Shown: positions 33,589-44,779 of the stretch, piece by piece | Layout of the letters: each line of letters begins with the position of its first letter | Position numbering within the stretch: the stretch's first letter is position 1 | Assembly: GCA_032622095.1 (NCBI GenBank) | Contig: CP136062.1 | Location: forward strand, 194,997,887 to 195,061,886 | Reading direction: 5' to 3' | Origin: Siphonodentalium dalli | Taxonomy: Eukaryota > Mollusca > Scaphopoda > Gadilida > Siphonodentaliidae | DNA: 64,000 bases | The notes under the pieces: generated by a model | What the model was told of the DNA's origin: nothing | What the model saw: only the letters and a program-made list of their open reading frames with translations | Database searches by the model: none | Made by a program: the position numbers and the translations under genes

Positions 33589-34527
33589 CTTCAATTCAAT
33601 TTATTTGATACTCTCATCGTATAACAATACATATTGAGAACAGATGTGTTATAGTGCATGCATTACACAATGATATATATGGATATATATTGGGAAGTAA
33701 ACGGGATATTTGTGTATTCATAAGAAATGTTGGCGTAGTTTGGCAGCCATGTGTATAGATTTCGTCCGGGGGATGGGGTGGGTGGGGGGGGGGGGGGGGG
33801 GTAACACGTTGTTAAGCCTCAGGAGTGGTTTATTTCACGCTGGGCCTTTTTGATAAATATTGATAGTTTTTTCATAGCTTTCGTACCGCTAGAGTTAAAT
33901 AGTTCATGAAGTTTCATAACGTTAGGTCGACTGTAGTAGTACGGTTTAATATATTTAAATCTCAGGTCTCTTAACTGCGGGCATATAAGAATGGTGTGGT
34001 ATTCGTCTCCTAGCGCTTCCATACATAAGGTGCATTTCCTATCGGAATACGGAGTATTTATCCATGAACCAGTTTCCACTGGTAATTTGTGGTTTCTAGT
34101 TCTGAATCTTAGGATGGTCAATAAGGCGCTGTTGTCATCTAAGGATATATACTTCGGTCTACCGAAGTTCGGTTTTATACATCTATAAAACGCAAATTTG
34201 TTTGATGTATCCAAAGACGAATACCATTCGGTTATTTATGCGTCCATGACATACCTATAGGTTATTTAGTTCAGTTCGTACAAATTTTAGCCATGGGATA
34301 TTTACCGATTCCTTCGCACTTGATTCTTTCATAATGGTGTAAAGGTTATAGGGGAGTCTGGTGTTTTCCATAGATATTATCTTGCTGCAGTATATTAGGG
34401 GTTTTGCCTTGATTTTCGTCACGATTGGTAGGATTCCAAGCTCTCCGTATATAAATGTTTGGGAAGTCGACTTGTTCGGGTTAAGAATAAAACGTAGAAA
34501 CCATGTTTCTATTTTTCTGAAACATTC
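33589..34527 (-). mobile_element. LINE 3' fragment ending in an inverted duplication
   Basis: The minus strand encodes WFLRFILNPNKSTSQ, YGELGILPIVTKIKAKPLI, FRTRNHKLPVETGSW and CTLCMEALGDEYHTILIC. A 3' UTR follows, with a G run, and a TTGAATTGAA-type end near 33589. It is homologous to the C-terminus of the 28885-32745 element but divergent. Its 5'-most 67 bases are copied in the opposite orientation at 34546-34612. Confidence 0.8.
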
Positions 34528-34612
34528 AAGGTTTTCAAACCCCCAGAATGTTTCAGAAAAATAGAAACATGGTTTCTACGTTTTATTCTTAACCTGAACA
34601 AGTCGACTTCCC
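34461..34612. repeat. 67-bp inverted duplication of LINE sequence
   Basis: The segment 34461-34527 (GGGAAGTCGACTTG...GAAACATTC) recurs in reverse complement at 34546-34612 after an 18-base spacer, nearly identical. Both arms encode the same LINE residues (ETWFLRFILN), one per strand. Confidence 0.85.
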
Positions 34613-34613
34613 A

Positions 34614-34854
34614 GGTTCACGACTTTGATGTCGACAAGTTGTGGTATTTGGTGACTAGAATGGGCCCTTTAGTCCTGTTTATCCTTTTCCAGGCCTCGTT
34701 CTGTTAATCGCGTGTTAGTTTGACCGTCACATGCATTCAAATATCAACCGCTAATGCGTGTTCTAATGTATAGATTGTTTTCTCAGCGGATTCTTGTGGA
34801 GAATACATCGGCTGCCGCGTCGGCAGCCTGTAAAGATGAATTCGATAAATCTAG
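34614..34854 (+). repeat. 241-bp direct repeat, copy 1
   Basis: It begins GGTTCACGACTTTGATGTCG and ends ATTCGATAAATCTAG, near-identical to 35524-35764. It contains a GC hairpin GGCTGCCGCGTCGGCAGCC 25-45 bases before its end. It starts directly after the inverted LINE duplication. There are no TG...CA ends, and I do not class it further. Confidence 0.9.
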
Positions 34855-34980
34855 GTGTGTTTACTTCTTCTTTGGTTGTGATAAGGAAATCAATATTAAT
34901 TTGTTTTAACCCCACCCGTTTCCAGATCGTTTTTCATTGCTAAAATGTGATTATGTGGTAAAAGGGATCTCAAATTCGCC

Positions 34981-35125
34981 TCAATTCTATACGAAATTTA
35001 ATAACCTCGTCCACATTAAAGGTAGAATGTTCAAACCTCGTCCACTAAATTCGAATCGAGCCTCGCTAAAGCTCGGCTCGAATCGAATTTCGTGCAATCT
35101 TTTAATAAATTTCGTATAGAATTGA
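34981..35125. repeat. nested inverted repeats between the 241-bp repeats
   Basis: Outer arms TCAATTCTATACGAAATTTA and the complement at 35104-35125 enclose an inner hairpin: AAATTCGAATCGAGC, a loop of CTCGCTAAAGCTCG, and the complement. There is no coding sequence. Confidence 0.7.
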
Positions 35126-35523
35126 TACTCATCGGAGTTCCTATATATATGTTAATTCCATTGTACTATCCGTATGTGTGTTGTAAATAACATTATCCTA
35201 TCCTATCATATCATATCCTGTGGTTGGACCGTCGATTTATATCGCTAGAATGCCGCTTAGAACGCACGCCATTATTGCAATTGACAAACCACGTATCAGA
35301 ATATTAGAGCAAATAACTGTGAGTTTGGGCACAAATGAGGTATCAGCTTGTTTTAAAAATAATATAGTATATGCTCGCAGTTGCCAAAATATGTAATATA
35401 TTATGATCCTATATTTTACTGCCTTTTTCCTCGTTTCTGGTCGCGTTTGCAATCGCCTCGGCCATTTTGAATGCGTGATACTCATCAACTAGAAACCATG
35501 TGATTCCACATCGTGTAAAGGCT

Positions 35524-35764
35524 GGTTCACGACTTTGATGTCGACAAGTTGTGGTATTTGGTGACTAGAATGGGCCTTTTAGTCCTGTTTATCCTTTTCC
35601 AGGCCTCGTTCTGTTAATCGCGTGTTAGTTTGACCGTCACATGCATTCAAATATCAACCGCTAATGCGTGTTCTAATGTATAGATTGTTTTCTCAGCGGA
35701 TTCTTGTGGAGAATACACCGGCTGCCGCGTCGGCAGCCTGTAATGATGAATTCGAGAAATCTAG
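35524..35764 (+). repeat. 241-bp direct repeat, copy 2
   Basis: It differs from 34614-34854 at only a handful of bases. The flanking sequence on either side is unrelated to that of copy 1, so the pair is either a segmental duplication or the ends of a 1.15-kb unit. Confidence 0.9.
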
Positions 35765-36465
35765 CTAAATCACAATGAAAGGCCGTAAACCCATAATGAG
35801 TGGGAATATGATATACAAACACAAACTTGATATAATGGTTATCTGTTCTGTGTTAAATTAGGTATCGTTTAGCTCAATTTTGACAATGGTTTCAAAGATG
35901 GTCACCAATTGCAAGATGGTGACTTAAAAGCGCAAAAATCTCAGTTTCACTAAATTTTCATAAATGACACTCGATAATTGAATGTGTTGCTACATAGGAT
36001 CCAATAGCATATTTACCAAACTAACTCTTCATTCCGAAATGAATGATGCTTGAATGAGGTATAATAAAGAGAGCTATTTGCTTGAACGTAGCAATTTGAT
36101 GGGGAAAACCATGTTTGTTCTGTATATTAACTTCTATATATACATGTGTACACACAGTAGTCATGAAACTATTAAAGGTAGAATTTTCAAAGCTGTTTGG
36201 TCTATTCAAATAAAAATTATTGAAACTCTTGCGACTCCATGTTGGAAAGGTAACCTCTTTTGGTGTAAACCAGCCAATCCTTCATAGGTTTGTTTCTGTC
36301 GCTGACTTGATATTATAAATGTTCACACCTGGCTTTGTTGATATGCAACACTCATGTTAAAGTGTGTCTTTTAGATGCTATATATCACAAATATGTTTGG
36401 CAGTTGTGCTGCATACTTCCAAAGAATTTGCATGCACACCCATGTGGTTTTTCAGGTATACCCTT
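35765..36465. other. no recognised feature
   Basis: AT-rich with short frames only. Confidence 0.35.
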
Positions 36466-36469
36466 TTAA

Positions 36470-36860
36470 CCCTTTACCCAACAAACCGACCAAAACCGGC
36501 CAAATAAAGCTTCAACAGCCTAAAATATCTTCGGTCTGTCTCAAGAGAACCATACAAATATGGATATCATTGGAACCGGCTACTTGACCACATTGTGATA
36601 GTTACAGTTATGCCCTGTGCCAATGCATTCTCTTATATATGCGAGTCGACCATAGGTCGCCTCGCATATATAAGAGAATGCATTGGCCTAAACAAATCTT
36701 TTATTAACACTTTTTACCATTTTTTCTTACATTCTTTAACAATTTTATAATTTGTAATGTGTTAAGCCAATGCATTCTCTTATATATGCGAGGCGACCTA
36801 TGGTCGACTCGCATATATAAGAGAATGCTTTGGCACAGGGCCCTTCTGTTGGGTAAAGGG
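36470..36860. mobile_element. TTAA-type MITE, family E, carrying family A hairpins
   Basis: TTAA (36466-36469 and 36861-36864) flanks perfect 13-bp ends CCCTTTACCCAAC...GTTGGGTAAAGGG, the piggyBac-type pattern. Inside are two hairpins, GTGCCAATGCATTCTC...GCGAG with the CGACCATAGGTCG turn, identical in design to those in the TA-type family A. A middle segment also resembles family A (CATTCTTTAACAATTTTATA). It is non-coding. Confidence 0.8.
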
Positions 36861-36902
36861 TTAAAAAACGGGCAACTATCTTGATGTAAGATAATAGCGA
36901 CA

Positions 36903-37157
36903 ATGCTGAGACTTAGTCCTTATCGTTTGATCCAATCCGTAGCAGATAACTTCGATTTCGATATATCCGCTCAAAATGGGAAACTGAGCATCCGTTGGTT
37001 ATCAGTCTTAATGGTTCAATACAGCAGGCATTATCTGCCCAGAAAGGTTTCAATGTCCCATGATGCGTACACACTTGGAAAACGACAATACAAGATATCA
37101 GGCAGTCAGAGAGTCATCATGCTACCTCTATCATTTATTATTATGAATGAAATTTAA
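36903..37157 (+). pseudogene. relic of an uncharacterised expanded invertebrate protein family
   Basis: The 84-codon frame contains LIQSVADNFDFDISAQNGKL, then SIRWLSVLMVQ. From memory, VADNFDxDISSxNGK plus a short hydrophobic block ending TQ typifies large uncharacterised proteins that are abundant in cnidarian and mollusc gene sets and often repeat-associated. The frame has an upstream in-frame stop (36882) and ends at TAA 37155. The flanks do not continue the family, so this is a fragment or single exon. It begins 39 bp downstream of MITE E's target site. Confidence 0.4.
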
Positions 37158-38342
37158 AGTCGGAAGGGAGTATCCTGTATTGTTGTTCACAAGTACATTG
37201 TATAAGCGAATCTGAATGTCACCATATTAATTTTTTTATCAATTTATATCAACTGAAGAAGGCCTAATGCTGAAAGCTTTTGAGAGAGTTAGTTCATTTA
37301 CTCTCAACCTCCATGGTCCCTCATAGCCTGCACCAGTTCAATGCTCTGTTAACGGTAATTCAGTATACACCCCTCTGTTAAAGACCATTCAGTATTCACC
37401 CCTCTGTTAACTGGTATTCAGGGTTCAGGGAAGGGTGACATCATATTACATGTCGTCAGTACCGATGGCCATGGCGATACCACCGGGAAACTCAAACAAC
37501 AATACATGACTCACACGAATGTTCCCGTATTTTATCTCGTGTTCTGGATTACAATTTGACCATAGATCGTTTTGAATCCCTGGAATTCCCTTAATATGTG
37601 CTCATTACGTGTTCATCAAAAGACTTAGTTTTGCAAAATAAATGTAACAAACTAGACATCTTGTAAATAACAATAAAATATTGACACTACCACTACCATT
37701 TCTTCCAAACTGACAAGTAATGAATTATCATTACTATTACTTTCAGTAGTCTTAAGTTACAAAAGAGTGGGTCTGGTGTCTTTCCCTACTTACTCTAAAA
37801 AAAACTCTCCAAACTCTAAGTTTCGCATTCAATTTCATTTTCGTTTATAAATGAATGTATTCAACGGGCTATTATGATCATTAGCGCAATTAATGTGGAA
37901 GAAGTGACACAACATCCTCGTGCTTGAAGAAGTCTCGGTTGTTTTGTGAATAATGGTTAGTACGTTAGTACGTGCGCCCAATATGTTACCCTTGGCCTTA
38001 GCGCGTTGTGTTTAGCTAGCTTCTCGAGCAACTGTTAATTGTAATCGTGATCTTATATGAAACGTCTCTAATAATAAACGTTCTTGTTTACAAATCTGAA
38101 ACATGAACGAGAGCATAAGCTCTTGGCTTAAAATTACCGACCAGTTGCGTCCGGACATCATTCGGAGTCTTGATTGAATTGGCATTAAGGAACGGGATGC
38201 ACTGTTATAAGATACCATCGAGACAATGCTCTTTAGGACGAGGTGCCGCGAATGGGGCGTATATTGATTGAAGAACTCTGACAGAATAATGTGATAACGA
38301 AGTTACCAATTTATTCGTTCGCAGTGAATCCCAGCGAAAGAT
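37158..38342. other. no gene recognised
   Basis: It includes CTGAAGAAGGCCTAATGCTG near 37254, a motif common in invertebrate dispersed repeats, and a few short frames without motifs. Confidence 0.35.
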
Positions 38343-38344
38343 TA

Positions 38345-38735
38345 GAGACCTTTCGCAAAATCACGAATACGATTACGGATACAGAAATATCCTGCTAGCA
38401 TACAGTCAAAATTCGATCTTTATGCACAGGGGTTCTTATGAGACGAAATATACCCCACGCAGTTTAATTATGTGCATATATGTCAAGAATGTGCCACCAG
38501 TCCTGCTTGGGGACGCTCTAACGTGTATCCGTGTAGTGTATTACACACGGATAAGAACATGGCATCTGAAAAAGACACGCATTACTTTTTTCCATCAAAT
38601 ACATGTGTAACTGAATATAGTGGGGCATATGCCGTCTCACCAATTAGCTATCGTAGGTAAATTATGATGGTGTCAACCGTACTAGGACAATACATCCTAT
38701 CCGTAATCGTAAAAGTGATTTTTGCGAAAGGTCTC
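38345..38735. mobile_element. TA-type MITE, GAGACCTTTCGC ends
   Basis: GAGACCTTTCGCAAAATCAC... and ...GTGATTTTTGCGAAAGGTCTC form arms of about 37 bp (to ACGATTACGGATA), flanked by TA (38343-38344 and 38736-38737). The interior has only short frames. The TA target suggests Tc1/mariner. Confidence 0.8.
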
Positions 38736-38737
38736 TA

Positions 38738-39721
38738 TTCACAATTAAAAACGGACGCGTAGTAAAATCACCAAAGAGGCTTCACGACAATAACAATCAG
38801 TGACTCAGACAAAAATGTGTATTCCACCTGAATCAGAAAGGAATACTTTCTCATCGAAGTTGATATATGCGAACACAGACAAACTCAAAATCTACTATTA
38901 CAGTCAGTGAATTACAGTTGGAAAATTACGATCTATTTCTTAATCTCAATCCGGTCCGTGGGGTTCTGATGCATATATGTTACAGCAAATCAGTGAAATA
39001 AGTGATTACTTGAAATCCCAAGGGATGACGTGAAATCTATAATCGGGCCTAGTGATAACACGTAGTTACTGAAAGTGTCAGGGATTTCATGAAACCACTA
39101 AAATTGGCCAGTGATTACGTAAAAACACTGCAATCTGTTCATTTATTTTACACAACTTTACTGTTTGAGTTTAAGTAAATACGTGTAATGATTTTTAGAC
39201 TTCCACTAGCTACTTTATACACTAATAGCTCAGTCAAGTTGTCTGCAATATCAGCTTCTCTGTTGGCTTTGTTACAATCTGACAGCCAACTGAGCTTATG
39301 GAATTTATTTTAATAATTTGAGTGATAATGAAATTAGCTGCTGTGTACCACAAATACTTGGTTGTTAGTCATACCGTCATCTTCTTTCTGACATGTCGTC
39401 TGATAACAAAGAGGGGTTTTTCAAAAGAAGGTTTTCAAGTATATCTGCTTAATATACAGTCCAGTCCTTGGAGATTTCTAACTACAAGTGGATAATGGTT
39501 TAACATGACCACCTTAAACAGTATGCATAATAAATCCGTTGACAAGCAAACGAGCATAATAGGTGGCCTTCCAACTTCTAGATATGTTTCTTCTGTTCGG
39601 GACACCAGCCATTCTGTCAATTGACAACATATCGGAGTTCACTGCTAATGTCACAAAGAGCTGAAAAGTAAGTGACCAGAGCTGACCATTGTTCATGGAA
39701 TTAAAACCACATGCTCATTAT
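38738..39721. other. no recognised feature
   Basis: No open frame with family resemblance and no strong repeat was noted. Confidence 0.35.
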
Positions 39722-40945
39722 TAGCTCAACTTACTTTGTAAGTTTGAGCTATTGCCATGGATTGGCGTCCGTCGCCCGTGTGTGCGTGTGTCCGCGTGTG
39801 CTTGTGTCCGTCAACAATTTCCTTTCCCGCGGGCTACAGGTCATACCTTTGGTCTGATCTTTATGAAATTTTTCATGAATGTTGACATTGACATGTAGAT
39901 GGGAACGAGTCATTTTGGGGACATTCGGCGAACAAACATGGCCGCCAGCAGCCATTTTGGATTTCAAAATTCAATCCATTGGCGCGGGCTACAGGTCATA
40001 CTGCTCGTCAGATCATCATTAAATTTATCATGGATGATAATATTGACATGTAGATGGGAACGAGTAATTTTGGGTTCGTTCGGCCAAAAAGCATGGCCGC
40101 CAGCAGCCATCTTGGATTTTACTCTTTGCATGACTAAATCCTTTGGCGCGGACTACAGGTCGTAGCTTTGGTCATATCTTCATGAAATTTGTTATGAATG
40201 TCAACAATGACATTTAGATGGGAACGAGTCATTTTGGGGTCATTCGGCTAAAAACATGGCCGCAAGGAGCCATCTTGAATTTTACTCTTTGCATGACTAA
40301 ATCATTTGGCGCGGGCTACAGATCGTAGCTTTGGTCAGATCTTCATGAAATTTGTCATGGATGTTAACAATGACATGTAGATGGGAACGAGTCATTTTGG
40401 GGTCATTCGGCCAAAAAACATGGCCGCCAGCAGCCATCTTGGATTGTACTTTATGCATGACTAAATCCTTTGGTGCGGCCTACAGGTCGTAGCTTTGGTC
40501 AGATCTTCATGAAATTTGTCATGGATGTTGAAAATGACATGTAGATGGGAACGAGTCATTTTGGGTCATTCGGCCAAAAAACATGGCCACCAGCAGCCAT
40601 CTTGGATTTAATCTATGCATGACTAAATCCTTTGGCGCGGCCTTCAGGTCGTAGCTTTGGTCAGATCTTCATGAAATTTGTCATGGATGTTAACAATGAC
40701 ATGTAGATGGGAATTAGTCATTTTGGGATTGCTCGGCCACAAAAACATGGCCACCAGGGTTTTACTCTTTGCATGACTAAATCATTTGACACAGGTTACA
40801 GGTCGTATCTTTTGTCAGATCATCATGAAATTTGTACTGGATGTTAATAATGACATGTAAATGGGAACGAGTCTTTTTGGGGTCATTCGGCAAAAAAACG
40901 TGGCTGCCAGCGGCCATCTTAGATTTTACTCTTTGCATAACTAGG
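39722..40945 (+). repeat. tandem array, about 165-170-bp unit, about seven copies
   Basis: Each unit has GGCGCGGGCTACAGGTCGTA, CTTTGGTCAGATCTTCATGA, AATTTGTCATGGATGTT, GACATGTAGATGGGAACGAG, TCATTTTGGGGTCATTCGGC, and ACATGGCCGCCAGCAGCCAT. The first unit is preceded by a GTGTGTGCGTGTGTCCGCGT run. An inverted single-unit fragment lies inside the CAGGGG element at 20870-20985. There is no conserved reading frame. Confidence 0.85.
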
Positions 40946-40949
40946 CCTT

Positions 40950-41147
40950 TCAACTTTCCACATTCCTAATCACACCATTGACTTTAACACATGAAATTGT
41001 TCCCTTTCCAAGTTGAGCTACAGTGTCATTGACACTTTCATATTCAGCTGTGTTTGGTTGTGATGTTCGGTTTGGTGTTTCAAGTACCTCATTGCCAACG
41101 AAAGCACTTGCACCACAGCAGAGCTGACAGACACAACCCGCCCACAC
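40950..41147 (-). repeat. dispersed repeat family U, copy 2
   Basis: The minus-strand reading ends YESVNDTVAQLGKGTISC...NVES, then stop, paralleling 21490-21640. Whether selection acted on protein or the match is plain DNA homology cannot be told from two copies. Confidence 0.4.
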
Positions 41148-41214
41148 CGTATTGCAATTAGGGAGCAGTCCGCAAAATGAGGTCAGGGATTTAAGAAATT
41201 AATTATAAAGGGCG

Positions 41215-42202
41215 ATGCACGACATCCAAGTATAAATGTTTCACCCCCATCTTAAAATGGCAAATCAGCCAATATGCGAAGTAGAGACACATAAACACCT
41301 AGGTCTAACCTTTAGTTCCGATGGTAAATGGAAAATGGAAATACCATATCGCAGATATTGAAACACGAGCTTATAGTAGGCTGTCTCTGCCGAGAAGGCA
41401 TAAATTTAACATTGACAGGAGGTCACTAGAAAGAATATATTTATCATTTATTCGTCCTGTCCTGGAGTATGCCTCCTCAGTTTGGAACAACTGCAGCAAC
41501 GAAGAAGCTAATGAATTAGAAGAAATCCAATACGAAGCCTCAAGAATCGTAACTGGCGCGACAAGAAGTTGTAGTAAAGAGGGCTTGCTCCACGAAACTG
41601 GGTGGGAGACACTTACGAATCGACGCCGAAAAACCAAGCTAACCCAATTTTTCAAAATGGTGAAAAAGTCAACACCCGCCTACCTATACATATATCTTCC
41701 CACTATATCAGGGAGTCTAACAAATTACGACTTCAGACCTAAAGACATGAAACCGGTTTTTTGTAATACTGAATCATATAAAAAATCCTTTTTACCTGCA
41801 GCTGTGAGTCTATGGAATGATCTACCACCGGAGGCTAAAAACTGTGAAACCATATCGGACTTCAAATCTTTTCTTAATACTGACCTCGTCGTGACCCCCC
41901 GTTACATGGAATTTGCTTACACAAGACGAAGTCAAATTTTTCATTGTCGACTACGACTAGGGTGTAGCAATCTGAACTACGACTTATATCTCAATCATTT
42001 GCAAGACAATCAATATTGTATGTGTGGCGAAGTTGAAACAGTGTCACACTTCTTGCACTATTGCCCAGTCTTTGAAGCCGAGAGAGATATATGTCTCACC
42101 AACCTTAATAATTTGGAAACAAAAACACTCCTAGAAGGTTCAAAATCACTTCCCTTATCCAAAAACATTGAGATATTCGCTAACATTCAGAAATATATAT
42201 AA
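41215..42202 (+). mobile_element. 5'-truncated LINE, RT end plus C-terminal domain (I/Nimb- or CR1-like)
   Basis: It begins in the thumb region (VETHKHLGLTFSSDGKW), then after one frame break reads 293 codons: RRSLERIYLSFIRPVLEYAS, VWNN, RIVTGATRSC, LLHETGWETL, RKTKLTQFFKMVK, and ends with CRLRLGCSNLNYDLYLNH and CMCGEVETVSHFLHYCPVF (a Cys-His motif). The C-terminal half is intact. It is a separate lineage from the 28885 LINE. The 3' UTR is not clearly delimited. Confidence 0.85.
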
Positions 42203-42359
42203 CTAACTGGCAGATTCAAGCCATATTATTGCACTGACCTGATGTATACGATATTAGGCTATGTATGGATCAAATTAAAAACGCATTAATATCAAAATTA
42301 AACTAAGTGTAACATCAATCCCAAAAGTACCCTGCCAAATCCTGTTACGATTGAAGGGG

Positions 42360-42370
42360 GGGGGGGGGCT
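42360..42370. repeat. poly-G tract
   Basis: A run of about 11 G. Several similar G/C runs in the window sit near element ends. Confidence 0.8.
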
Positions 42371-42803
42371 ATCAGGCACATTATAATTTACAATAACAAT
42401 AGTAATTTCTTGAGCTGTATACATTCATATACATCGAAATGTACATTCTACTTTTGTCTGTATGAAACGGTCACCATTCATTATTTCATACGTGTAGGAG
42501 ATGGCTTAAGATAAGCATTATGCTTACTGTCATATCCCATTATAACCATCAATATCTCTCATCATCATACCGTGAATTTTTTACATTATATTGGTTAAAA
42601 TAAAATATATTTAAACTAAATGTTTCAAGCCTCAGATAAAATAGAATTTGCGATGTCACAGTAGCCTATGATATACACAGCATTATACATATAATTGTAT
42701 CACGGTTGACATTGTGTTGTGTAATATCAATAATGCTCCATATCTTGTTCGTAATAAAAACTGTTGGCTGTGCACTGCTATGCACCGTCTTCTATTCCCG
42801 ACG

Positions 42804-43400
42804 CAAATAAAGGAAATATGAATATGTTATAGTCATATACCACTATAATAGTGGAATTCAGGATGTGCCTGACCTGGTAACTGTTGTTGTAACAATATAG
42901 AGATCCAGGGGGGGGGGGGCTGGGAACACCGTAGAGTACAGGGGTAAACCTGTCTTCGGTAACATGGACAAAGGTGCGTAATAACCCTAGGTACACATTC
43001 CGAAGCGCCACACGGACAATTTTGAATGTCAAAATAAATATAGAATAAGTATAGAACGGCAGCGTACCAGTCAAACCGTTCAGCTAGTTTAAATCATAGG
43101 GATAGTAATATCACGAGGGCCACACACCAAGCAATATCCACAAAAATGATACTATACACGAATTATTGGCTATATTTATTTTGACATTCAAAATTGTCCG
43201 TGTGGCGCTTCGGAATGTGTACCTAGGGTTATTACGCACCTTTGTCCATGTTACCGAAGACAGGTTTACCCCTGTACTCTACGGTGTTCCCAGCCCCCCT
43301 GGATCTCTATATTGTTACAACAAATAAAGGAAATGTGAATATGTTATAGTCATATACCACTATAATAGTGGAATTCAGGATGTGCCTGACCTGGTAACTG
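42804..43400. mobile_element. fold-back unit flanked by 80-bp direct repeats
   Basis: Direct repeats of 80 bp (42804-42883 and 43321-43400; CAAATAAAGGAAATATGAAT...CCTGGTAACTG) bracket two inverted arms of about 140-150 bp (42885-about 43035 and about 43172-43322; TGTTGTAACAATATAGAGAT...GTGTACCTAGGGTTATT in complement), with a central spacer of about 135 bp. The copies are nearly identical. No transposase is present. An 80-bp repeat is far longer than any usual target duplication, so the direct repeats are either part of the element or the product of a replication error. Confidence 0.8.
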
Positions 43401-43430
43401 ATTTCGCTGATTTTACTATAACATAAATCA

Positions 43431-44220
43431 TTGAAAGCAAAGGATTGTGATTCTCTAAACAAGTCAGGCTTTTCTGAGAATAAATGGTGCACTGTAAAAT
43501 CCGGTGATGGAGAAACTATTGTAATCGGACGTGTGTTACGGAGCGGCTCGTCAACAAACGATAACAACAAGCTCGCCTCCCAGATAGACTCACTGGAACA
43601 TATACAACACGATCATCTCCTACTTGTTTGGGATTTCAACTATCCTGAAATACAATTGGACTCGTTTTATGAACATAATTGTGAGTTAGATACCAAATTC
43701 GCTGAAGTTTTAAGAGAAAATGTTCTGTCACAGCTAATTGATAAGCAGGCACGGACCCGGGGATCGCAGAAAGAAAATATCCTCAACCTACGTATTACAA
43801 ATATTGACGAACTCGCGATCGACGTATAACACAGCCCGCCACTGGGGAAAAGTGATCACCACGAACTCAACGAACGGCTATATAGTACCAAAGACCTCGA
43901 AAGTCACACAAATCGCGAAGATGCAACTAAACAAAGGACGGTTGGCGGCAATTCTATGAACTCGATTAAAGAGTTGTAATGTAGAGAGTAACCGGAATAA
44001 TGCGTGGCCGACAGGAAGTATACGCGATGGCATCAAGGCAAAGAGAAAAGCATTCAAACATTTCTGGAAGAGCGGAAGAGAGGAAGACTTCGTAAAATAT
44101 AAATGCCAAGAGTGTGAGAAAACATCCGTTCGCCAATTCCAATTAGTCGACCCATAAATCGCAAAAAGACGACAGTGGAATAGCTTGTAGCCGAAACTCT
44201 ACAAAATCACTGGCAATGTA
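43431..44220 (+). mobile_element. LINE endonuclease fragment (CR1/L2-like)
   Basis: LLLVWDFNYPEIQLDSF (usually GDFNYPEI), LIDKQARTRGSQKENILNLR and ITNIDELAIDV are endonuclease motifs. After one frame change the reading resembles YNPPLGKSDHH...LNERLYS, normal for the endonuclease end, and then the linker in several frames. It is 5' and 3' truncated with multiple breaks. Confidence 0.7.
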
Positions 44221-44540
44221 TGGTGAGCCAACTGCAAACAAATTCATATATATGCTATACATAGCGAGAAGGTTACACTGGTGTAAATGTTTTCCATAGG
44301 CCTCAGTGCTAACGTTTTAGCGTATAGTGTTGGCAATATAAATGTTGGGTCCAAAATTTTCTTTAAATCTGAAAAATTGACATTTTGGGAAACTTTTTAC
44401 ACAAAAAAATCATGTCTGTCTAGCAGGGAATTCGCCTTTAAATCTTATGTTTTCGTAACTAGTGTCAGAACCGCATACAAAAATACAGTCATATTTTAGA
44501 CCACACCAAAAAATTCAAACTTCACTACAAAGGGTTAATT

Positions 44541-44648
44541 CCTGTGCCAATGGTTATTTTACCTATGGGAAATCATAGGGAAGAGGTGTGCATTGGCACA
44601 GGGTAAAACAATCCCGACTTACGACTGGATTTGATATGGCGGGTCACA
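44541..44648. mobile_element. partial family A MITE (right end)
   Basis: It ends GACTGGATTTGATATGGCGG GTCACA as in full copies, but keeps only one CCTGTGCCAATG...CATTGGCACAGG hairpin with a different loop. The TA flank is not preserved (AA follows). Confidence 0.6.
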
Positions 44649-44740
44649 AATATGAATATTTCTGCAACGAACGCCGCCCGTGCCTATAAAAGACTCCGTT
44701 CGCTAGTTCAAATTATTTTCAGAGAATATTAATCACTGGT
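44649..44740 (-). repeat. dispersed repeat family Q, truncated copy 3
   Basis: In reverse complement it reads GGCACGGGCGGCGTTCGTTG, CAGAAATATTCATATTTGT, matching the start of copies at 690 and 7985. The family A fragment cuts it off. Confidence 0.5.
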
Positions 44741-44779
44741 GATAAAATATAAATATGTGTTCACACTCATTTGCATATA

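Noticed and set aside
34614-35764. LTR-type element defined by the 241-bp direct repeats
   Set aside because: The repeats lack TG...CA ends, no primer-binding-like site or coding interior was seen, and no flanking short duplication was found.
37254-37280. Possible hammerhead ribozyme core (CTGAAGA...GAAA)
   Set aside because: The CTGANGA and GAAA boxes are there, but the intervening stem pairs for only about two bases and no flanking stems I and III are evident. The motif is common in unrelated invertebrate repeats.
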